A stretch of 64,000 bases of DNA from Diphasiastrum complanatum (Eukaryota; Streptophyta; Lycopodiopsida; Lycopodiales; Lycopodiaceae): the NCBI GenBank assembly GCA_029204225.1, contig CM055092.1, forward strand, positions 76,873,950 to 76,937,949, given 5' to 3'. The position numbers were made by a program, and so were the translations under genes. Numbering within the stretch: position 1 is the stretch's first letter; each line of letters starts with the position of its first letter. Shown piece after piece: positions 51,667 through 64,000 of the stretch. The notes under the pieces were generated by a model, which saw only the letters and a program-made list of their open reading frames with translations, was not told where the DNA came from and searched no databases.

Positions 51667-54600
51667 CTAGAATCTATGGTCGGCTGATTTCTTGAAGAAA
51701 ATAGCTTTCGCTCTGGCCTCTGCTTCTTCATTGACTTGTTCCACTGTCTTTCCTTGTGTGGCAAGAAAGTAATTGTTCATTTGCATGTAGTCTTTTTGCA
51801 GCGACAAATTGGGGTATCCACCCATTCCGTGGTTTTCGAGAGGTCCGAGTGGTGTGGAAATCAAAGTATTATTTACAATGTGGTCATACCAACTATCCTC
51901 AATCAAAATTTCTAACATCTCGATATTTATATAATTGTATGTATAGATAGGGTTTATGGATCGAAGCAGGTTATGTTCCTTTATTTCTTTCAGATATTGA
52001 GAGTAATTTACTTCCCAATCTGTATAAATGGTCCATAGGCCGGGGAAAAAAATGATGGCTAGTGTATCTGTGGAAAATGGATCAGGAACTAGGAAGAATT
52101 TCCTGAACATCAAAAAATGTTTATTGTTATCAATTTTTCCACATACTCGTCTAGAGTAGGAAAAATTGTGTTTTCAAATGTTTTTAAGTATTCAAAGATA
52201 TAAATATACAAACATGTTGTAATGACATGGATGTCGTTTATTGGCACATTGAACTTATTCTGAACAATGGCCAAGGCCAAGACACCTTTTTGGTGTGTTC
52301 TTTGTTTGGCCCAAAAATTCTTGAGATTGGTGAAAGTCCAAGAACTTTCCCATTGCTCCTTAATGTAACCAAAAAGTTTTGGAAAAAAGAGATAATCCAC
52401 TCTTGTTTGGAGTTCTGGACTATTTTACAGGGGGTAAGAAGGTGGTTAGTTTCTACTGAAATGTAGTAAATTCTAATCTTAGCAGTGAGTAGACTACCTT
52501 GTTTCTCCTCTGTATGTTGCCACTTGGTGAGGCTTCACTCTGCTGCAGAATCATTGCCAAGATTGGTGGTTCTTCTGTAGCAGCTTCAGCAATCGGTTTC
52601 AGCTCCTCAGCATCCTTGGCATCATTCTGGACTGCTTGATCTCTGTGGATTTGTTTAAAAATTGCATTAGTCTGGATAGCCTTTTCTGATATATCATGGA
52701 CTAGCGCATCTGTTTGCATCGACTAGTCTTGGTGCTGGACAGGTTCTTTTTCAGGAATGGATCTGGCGTGAATTGAATTTTGCCTCTTCCAGTTCTTCCC
52801 TTCTCATATGCAGCCATTTGAGGTTGGAGGTATTGTAGCTGGAAGGTCTGAATGATTCTCTCTTGGATACCCTTTCATGTTGTTGGATCAATTTTGTATC
52901 AGCCATGCGATACATAGGCTCCAAGTGTTACTTGCTTATTCGCCATAAGATCGCCTCCTCAGCTGTTTCTTATAAATTTTATTATCTTCTTTTAACATGT
53001 CTGTAGAACTCTACAATTGGAAAACAAAGTTCTGCAACCATTTCTAGCTTGCTTCGACGCTATCCTTGTTGGCAACTACTTCACTGAGTTTGTCTTTCAG
53101 CTCCTTGTTGGTGCTTTTCAGAGTAGCCCAAGCATGTCTTTCTTCCTATAAAAAAGCCTACAGGGTCTAGATCTACTGCTTGAGTAATGCATTTCATTCT
53201 CAAAATTGTTAGATTGCTCCTGCATTACCTCAAGAGCTTCTAGGTGGCATCAAATCTACCTTGGGCTTCTTCTAAGCCTGTATTCTTCTTTGACAGCTCC
53301 ACTTGAGTTGCTTCAAGTTCTTCGCTCTTCTGCAACAACTCAATCTTTATCGCTTCCAGCTCTTCATCTTTCTGGATTAGGTCTGTTCGTATAGAATCAT
53401 ATTTACTTTTGAGCTTCCTTGAGACCTTTTCCAGACTGAAGAAGTGTTGAATGGCTACTTGGGTATCTGATAACATCGTCCTGAAGGTTTTCAAATATAA
53501 TTTTTCATCCAAGATCGACGACTCAATATCGTCATCATTCTGGTCTGGATTGATGGCAGAAACTTCTTGCTCTTCCTGTGGTATCTCTGGCTGAATATCC
53601 TCCTGCATTGGCTCAGGATCAACAGCAGCTTTGGTGTCTTCTCCGGCTGGTTCTTGCACTTCTTCGCTGCCAAAGACTATCTTGGATTGTGACGAAGAAG
53701 AAAATCCTCTCATTGAACTTGTGTCCTTCTCTGTTGATGATGATGATTCAACAACTTCAATTGAGGTCGCCTTCGATGTCTGCACATGAGAGTCAGCTTC
53801 TTCAATAGATAAATTTGCTACTTGCCACACTTGAGCTATCTTGATATCCTCCTGCACAGACAAGACTCCGGCATGCATACATAAAATTACAAACTGTAAT
53901 CCGAGCCTTGAATATTGTTGACCTTTTATCAATTTATAGAATTGCTTGAAAGCAATCTGTCCGAATGCAACATCCTCTCCCTCTAAGGCTCTCAGCAGAT
54001 ATCCCATGTTCTTATTTGAAATGGTATACTCTTGCTCCGGTAAGAAGATTGAAGAAAGAGCGAAGCGAACAAAACTCTTGAGATTCGGGTCTTTGATATA
54101 AGACAACTTATATCCCCTCTTCTCAAGGTATGCTTCCTCTTGAAAAGCTCCGCTTCTAGTAATATAGTTGGGCTTTGTAACTGGAATTGTGTCGTCAATA
54201 GGCAAGCCTAATGCACGACAATAGAAATTCTCAATAATAACAATCTCCTGATTTTGAACAATACTAATGAATATGTCCATCTATTTCATCAATATTTCGA
54301 ATGAGTTCATGACAAAGATCTGTTAGAATGATCTGAGGGATCAAATTGGAGTAATCCATCAATCCGAGCTCTAACAGCAAAGGGTTGTAAAACTGGTAGC
54401 ACTGGTTTGAAAGGCGTTTTGAAAATGATTGCCATGGTAGTAGTAATAGTGAACCAGCGATGGCCGAAGAAAGCTCGATTGTAAGGATCACAAAAACAGA
54501 AGGCAAAGAGTAATATAAAAAAAAAAACGAAAAACAGAAGTGCTTAAGGTGTTTGGTATATTGATGGTATATCGACGGATCAGACCAATATTTAATGAAA

Positions 54601-54704
54601 GTGTGCCCTCGCTTTGAAGGTACAGGCTCAAAAAATAAAGTATCTAGCGCTAAAATAAAATAAAATAAATAAATAAAATATATGAGTGAAATTTGCAAAG
54701 GCAA
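51667..54704 (-). pseudogene. long unrecognised ORF set with coiled coil, downstream of gypsy pol
   Basis: Minus-strand pieces form one decayed gene. 54704-54264 (globular/hydrophobic) passes by a frame change into 54280-53240 (346 residues): a globular domain with Arg-Ala-Leu-Gly-Leu-Pro-Ile-Asp and Phe-Gly-Gln-Ile-Ala-Phe-Lys-Gln-Phe-Tyr, a Ser/Glu-rich acidic linker (about 53800-53530), then a heptad-like Glu/Leu/Lys coiled coil (about 53420-53240) that continues with stops to about 52980. 52719-52453 is acidic, then an intron-like GTAGTC...TTTCAG. 52400-52110 and 52113-51667 overlap by ATGA-type frame change and read as one more globular part (Phe-Pro-Gly-Leu-Trp-Thr-Ile-Tyr). No retroviral motif and no known domain recognised. 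Gypsy RT/integrase debris lies upstream on the same strand, so it could be an additional gypsy ORF or an old host gene. Confidence 0.45.
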
Positions 54705-55199
54705 ATGTGAATGGCAAATTCATTCAACCTAGTCAAGTGCGAAGAAAAATCCCAAAAAGTGCGAAGGTTCAAATGTCACAATTTTCAGCATTCCAAAAAT
54801 ACTGAATTTACTATCATAACAAATTCCACAATAGTGTTGTATTTTTTGCTAAACATAGTGGAAATTATTGATGAAGCAAAGGTGTCAGATTTTTCGCATA
54901 TTTCTTATATGATAGAAACTTGTGAAAACATGGTGTAAACAAATACAAACAGTGTCAGCATTTTCGCAAAAATGAAAATGACATAGACAACGTATTAGAG
55001 AAAATGTCGATTTTTTTTGCAAAATGGCATATGGCGAAAAACTTCTGATGTTCCATTTTTCAGCAAACAATGCGTGGTGAAGTAACAAAGTACAGTGTCA
55101 CATTTTTTGGCATAGGTTGAACGTTGAACTTTACAAACACGTATAAAACAATGACTGTCACATTTCAATCACATTATTTGTGAAATTTGCGAAGCTTAT
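54705..55199. other. non-coding spacer with TTTTCGC motifs
   Basis: Between the integrase remnant and the extra ORF. Motifs such as TTTTCGCA, GCGAAAA and TGTCACATTT recur and resemble 11231-11560. Confidence 0.35.
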
Positions 55200-55767
55200 C
55201 CTGTTGTTTCTATTCAGAAATCAGTTGACATAGTATCGCTTCACTCTTGAGCCATTTATTCGAGTTTCAAGTAAATGTCCTTCAAGATCGGCTAACTGTA
55301 ACAATCCATTATTAATAACTTCTATGACTTTGTCAGGTCCCATTCATCTGGTATGTAATTTCCTAGGAAACAACATGTGTCTATTATCATATAGAAGCAC
55401 GTAGTCTCCTCGTTTAATTTTGATCTTTTTAACAGTTTGATTAAAATTTTCTTTTCGTTTATTCTGTACTTGTTCAGTCTCAACTAATGAAAGACGACGA
55501 TCCTCCTCTAGTTGTGTCAAAGCTATCATCCGCTCCCGGAGGCTATCATGTTCATCCATTCGTTCCTCATTGTATACTCAACAGATTTCTTAAATAAACT
55601 TGTTAAAAGAATTACTACTATTGCATAGTCTTTAATTATCCTACAATAATATCCTACATGTCCTAGAAATCCTCTAAGCTCTCATAAATTGGTTGGTTCT
55701 AATAATTCAAAAATCAGTTTTACTTTTTCGATGTCGGCTTCAATGTCGTCCTTCAAAACTTTTGCCA
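55200..55767 (-). pseudogene. gypsy RT end joined to integrase C-terminus
   Basis: On the minus strand 55767-55590 reads as gypsy RT (Glu-Leu-Arg-Gly-Phe-Leu-Gly-His-Val-Gly-Tyr-Tyr). It then jumps at about 55575 to the integrase C-terminal domain (Leu-Arg-Glu-Arg-Met-Ile-Ala-Leu, Gly-Asp-Tyr-Val-Leu-Leu-Tyr-Asp, Phe-Pro-Arg-Lys-Leu-His-Thr-Arg, Met-Gly-Pro-Asp, Asn-Gly-Ser-Arg-Val-Lys). RNase H and the integrase core are deleted between them. Confidence 0.78.
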
Positions 55768-56137
55768 ATGGAATGATTGACTGATTGCATTGTGAGACTA
55801 GGAAACAAAGGTTGGAGACAAGTTTGTTGTATACCTATGGGCTTTGCATGTTCTCCTATGTGGTGTAATTGGTACCTATCATTTTATGAATTGTATTTTA
55901 TGAGAAGACTTGCCAGACGCGTTCAAAAATACCTTTCGGTATATCAATGACATCTGTTTTATTAATAATCCGGAGGTGCTTTTATCTCTGGATAAAGAAC
56001 AACCTTGAAACCTTGATAATGCTAAATGGATTTATCCTTTGGAGTACTTGACCATAAAAAATGAGGAGTCTAATGACAATACGGTAGACTTTTTGAATAT
56101 TACTACTACCTTTGATTCTGAGTTGGGCATTTTTTAT
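55768..56137 (+). pseudogene. PLE copy D, reverse transcriptase fragment
   Basis: Begins abruptly at 55768 with Arg-Leu-Gly-Asn-Lys, then Ile-Pro-Met-Gly-Phe-Ala-Cys-Ser-Pro and Trp-Cys-Asn-Trp-Tyr-Leu-Ser-Phe-Tyr. The active-site box reads Tyr-Ile-Asn-Asp (55940-55951) instead of Tyr-Ile-Asp-Asp. It ends in Thr-Val-Asp-Phe-Leu-Asn-Ile-Thr and joins directly to the N-terminal block of copy C at about 56137. Confidence 0.72.

Positions 56138-61306
<5,169 letters not shown>

Positions 61307-61348
<42 letters not shown>
61307..61348 (+). repeat. (TC)n microsatellite between leader repeats d and e
   Basis: About 21 units, flanked by AAGAGGAGCTAAGTGC on the left and ATGAATGG on the right. Confidence 0.97.
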
Positions 61349-61350
<2 letters not shown>

Positions 61351-62780
61351 GAATGGTACCCAATTTTAATTTACTCTAATTGAATTATAAGCTTTGCTGG
61401 GTAGATTAAGTTTTTTTCTAAAGGCAAAAATCTTGCCTATTTAAAAAGAAAAACCCGATGGTCAAGATCGTCTGTATGTCATGTTACGGCCAGAATTGGT
61501 TACTCTTTCTACAAGCCATCAAATGGATGTTACGTGTCAGCATCATCAACATCGTGGGACTTCACCTATATAAAGATGGCATACTCCTTCTCTCACCACT
61601 CTTCTTCTCTCTCTTTTCTCTTCCTCTCTTTGGAAAGGCGGTCTTGGGAATACATTGCCCCACATATCATCGACTGGACAATGATCTACAATACGACTGG
61701 TAAGTGGTTTCTACGCTCATTTATTCTTGCATTTGAAAAGCATTAAAAGCAGTAGTATGACAGTGCAAATCGCACCATTCTGATCAGCGCTGGAGCGCGG
61801 CCCATACTTCATCTTTGTTTGCATTATCAGTTGGCTGTTTGCTAAAATAAAGCAATAGTCTATGACATATGTCCAATGCTGGTAAGATAGGACATATTGT
61901 GGCTAAGTAGCAACGATGCAATGGTAATACACCACTATGGATTGTTGGCATTTATTTTACAGTTGTTGTAGATGTCATCAAGCTGTCCATGGCCAACAAT
62001 GGTGCTATATGTTTTTTGAGTACACTGTTATGTAAGCACACAATATATGTAAAACCTTCTTGAAACACATACTATGGATGGTTACATTTGAGTATTTATG
62101 AGGGAGTCCATCGCAACGATGAACTAACCAATCTGTTTGGTCAATAAATGTGATGCGAATGTGAACCACCTTGAAACACATCTCTTTGAAGATTATATTC
62201 GATTGAACATGAGGTCCATCGCTGCTGTCAGCGATGAACTACCAATGCTTTTGATTATATGCATCCTCTTATCATGAAGAGCTCTTTGAAATAAATGTAT
62301 TTTGACAATACTCGCTATCATCTTTGTCTCTTTCAGCATAATAATGACATATCGCAAATATTAGAACCATATCATTGCATTCCAATAGACAGCAAGCAAA
62401 GGTATGTATAGAACTCTTACTCATTATCTTCAAATCAATGCAAGAGTTATACGTTGCAAGCCATTGCCAAAGCTTAGGTAAATTGGATTTCAACAAAATG
62501 GGTTGTAACAAAAACACCTCTCTTGGGCATGTGATAGTTCAATGTTATATATAGAATTGGATCCGAAATTAAACGTTCATACATTCACGAACAAACATGA
62601 CCACCTTCACAAGATTCACTCGCGTCTACTGTTTAGGTTGGTGCTTCTTGTTGGAAATAGGTGTGAAAAGATAGGTGGAATAGAATCTAATAAAAAGAAT
62701 TTGAATGACAAGAAACAAAACTTGTCGTGCAACAGCGGAATAAACTATTCACATTTAAAAAAAACCTTGTAAGAAGCCAT
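61349..62780 (+). repeat. PLE-linked leader repeat, copy e (start)
   Basis: Has the best promoter of the family: TATATAAA (61567-61574), CT-rich leader, and ACTG/GTAAGT at 61696-61705. Further CAGCGATGAAC-type motifs at 62108 and 62225. The 3' limit is uncertain. Confidence 0.55.
61567..61705 (+). promoter_or_regulatory. TATA box to 5' splice site, leader repeat e
   Basis: TATATAAA followed after 132 nt by a consensus GGTAAGT. The intervening CT-rich segment would be a short first exon. Same architecture in copies c and d. Confidence 0.55.
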
Positions 62781-64000
62781 CTTTCAATACACAAATGAAA
62801 AGAGATGTGACTTTGTCCAAAGTGCAGGTACTAGGGCAGATACGTGCCATACTAGCCCCAAGGACATCCCATGCAAAAGTGTTTGGACATCCATGCAAAG
62901 TGTTTGGGAGTCCAAGCACCTTACGATTGGGCAAATCCATGCCATTCAAGCACATCAAAAATCAAACTCCAAATACATCCATAGCTAACTCATAAAGGCT
63001 GCATTTAAGCTTTACTTCTAAGAAATTTTTGTACCTTAAAAAATGTAAGAAACATACCATCCTTGTAAACATCGATATATGCGGTATAAGCATTTTTTAG
63101 GATCATAACTTCAAGAAGGCATTCACTTTACGTAGCACTAGCAATCCCATATGTAAGCATGAACCATACTGTAGCATGGGGTGAGAGTACCTTCCATGTT
63201 TGTGTAGCATAATAAAGCTTCATACATGAATGCGAGGAGAAGCCATTTCCTGCGAGCTACCCATCTTTCTCCGTTTGAGTAAACACCTACTTACCAATTT
63301 CAACTGAAAGCTTTGGGTTAATGGTAGTGCCATCTCATTCCAGAAAATAGTAGTCTTACAATGGTGTTATAATCAATCACACGTGATTCACTGTCAAAAG
63401 CAAGTATCGTATTTCCAATGTAAAAGAGTCATAAACTTAACAATCCGATTGTTCGAATAAAAGCACTTCTGTGAAACAGTAGGTTGTCTATGTCATGCTT
63501 AAAATTCAAAGCTGTTACTATACTCTCCGGCTTCATCGAGCATCTTATGGTTGCATTTATAAATGATAGAATGTATTCCGAGTATTGCAAACAAATACAC
63601 ATCAAAACATGCCATTGCAAACCCAACAACGACTTAGAGATAGATTGGGAATCACGTAAGGCCGGCCACCTTCAACATGTTCATCGCTGAGACCATGATG
63701 ATATATCTATAGCTAGTATCACGTAGGGCGGCCAACTTCAAAATGTTCATCATTGAGACATGATGATATATCATAGCTAGTATCACATGCTACTGTACTT
63801 CAGAAAAACAGCAAGTACACGGAGGCCAATCCATCGCATTTCTAATGGCATATAATTGAGATAATTGCATGTAGCAGAACACTACTTATTACATAGCAAA
63901 CAACTATCAATGGGAGCATGGCCCACTGGCCATTCTGAGATCTGCTAGCCAGCACCAATGCGCATGGGTCGCGCTCACGTATATGTTATTGATCAGAAGT
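62781..64000 (-). repeat. leader-repeat-like DNA in opposite orientation (copy f)
   Basis: Hairpin motifs here read in the orientation of copies a-c: GGGCAGATACGTGCC (62834-62848) and GGGCAAATCCATGCC (62929-62943). A minus-strand GGTAAGTAGG lies near 63285. Homology to the other copies is patchy, so limits and identity are tentative. Confidence 0.4.
63650..63784. repeat. two-copy tandem repeat, about 67 bp unit
   Basis: ATCACGTA[A/G]GGC[C/G]GGCCA[C/A]CTTCAA starts both units (63650 and 63718); each ends in ATAGCTAGT. Confidence 0.85.

Overview
This window looks like repeat-dominated intergenic DNA from a large land-plant nuclear genome. The evidence is layered LTR retrotransposons: Copia-type with initiator-Met tRNA primer sites and Ty3/gypsy-type with an Asp-tRNA primer site. 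There are also short GT-AG introns of about 90-120 bp, very long (CT/GA)n microsatellites, and no bacterial-style operons. Several relics of a Penelope-like retroelement (PLE) without a visible endonuclease make me lean towards a non-seed plant (fern, lycophyte or bryophyte), with low confidence. I see no intact single-copy host gene.

Layout. 1-4.2 kb: PLE copy A, split by a 3.2-kb gypsy element (295-3540, target duplication AAATG) and cut off by a Copia 5' LTR (4178). 4.2-6.2 kb: Copia LTR plus gag. 6.2-9.6 kb: two unrecognised, convergent, apparently spliced genes. 9.6-11.6 kb: a decayed unknown ORF and a hairpin. 11.6-15.6 kb: two minus-strand copies of a non-coding repeat (the 'leader repeat'). 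15.6-18.3 kb: Copia fragments. 18.7-23.5 kb: PLE copy B on the minus strand, preceded by a leader-repeat copy. 23.6-31.9 kb: a minus-strand Copia element (D) with a younger, nearly complete Copia element (E, 24172-30246, duplication TTTCC) nested in its LTR. 31.9-33.8 kb: a cluster of giant dinucleotide repeats. 34-42 kb: decayed gypsy and Copia pieces, a strong palindrome and a MITE-like element. 42.5-46.3 kb: a decayed Copia element (G) with a foreign ORF inside. 46.3-51.4 kb: two long hairpins and a Copia pol fragment. 51.7-55.8 kb: minus-strand gypsy pol debris followed by a long extra coiled-coil ORF. 55.8-58.6 kb: PLE copies D and C. 58.6-64 kb: more leader repeats.

The two signals I find most interesting: (1) the gypsy element at 295-3540 carries nearly a whole Asp-tRNA in antisense at its primer-binding site, joined directly to RNase H. 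This is what would be left if plus-strand strong-stop synthesis read through the tRNA primer and then landed wrongly in pol. (2) The PLE relics are physically linked, on both strands, to a structured non-coding repeat. That repeat has a TATA box, then about 120-130 nt later a 5' splice site, hairpins with compensatory base changes, a run of GNRA-type hairpins, and (CT)n junctions with similar flanks. This may be the promoter and terminal repeat of a little-described plant PLE family. No database search or folding was run; boundaries and homologies were judged by eye.
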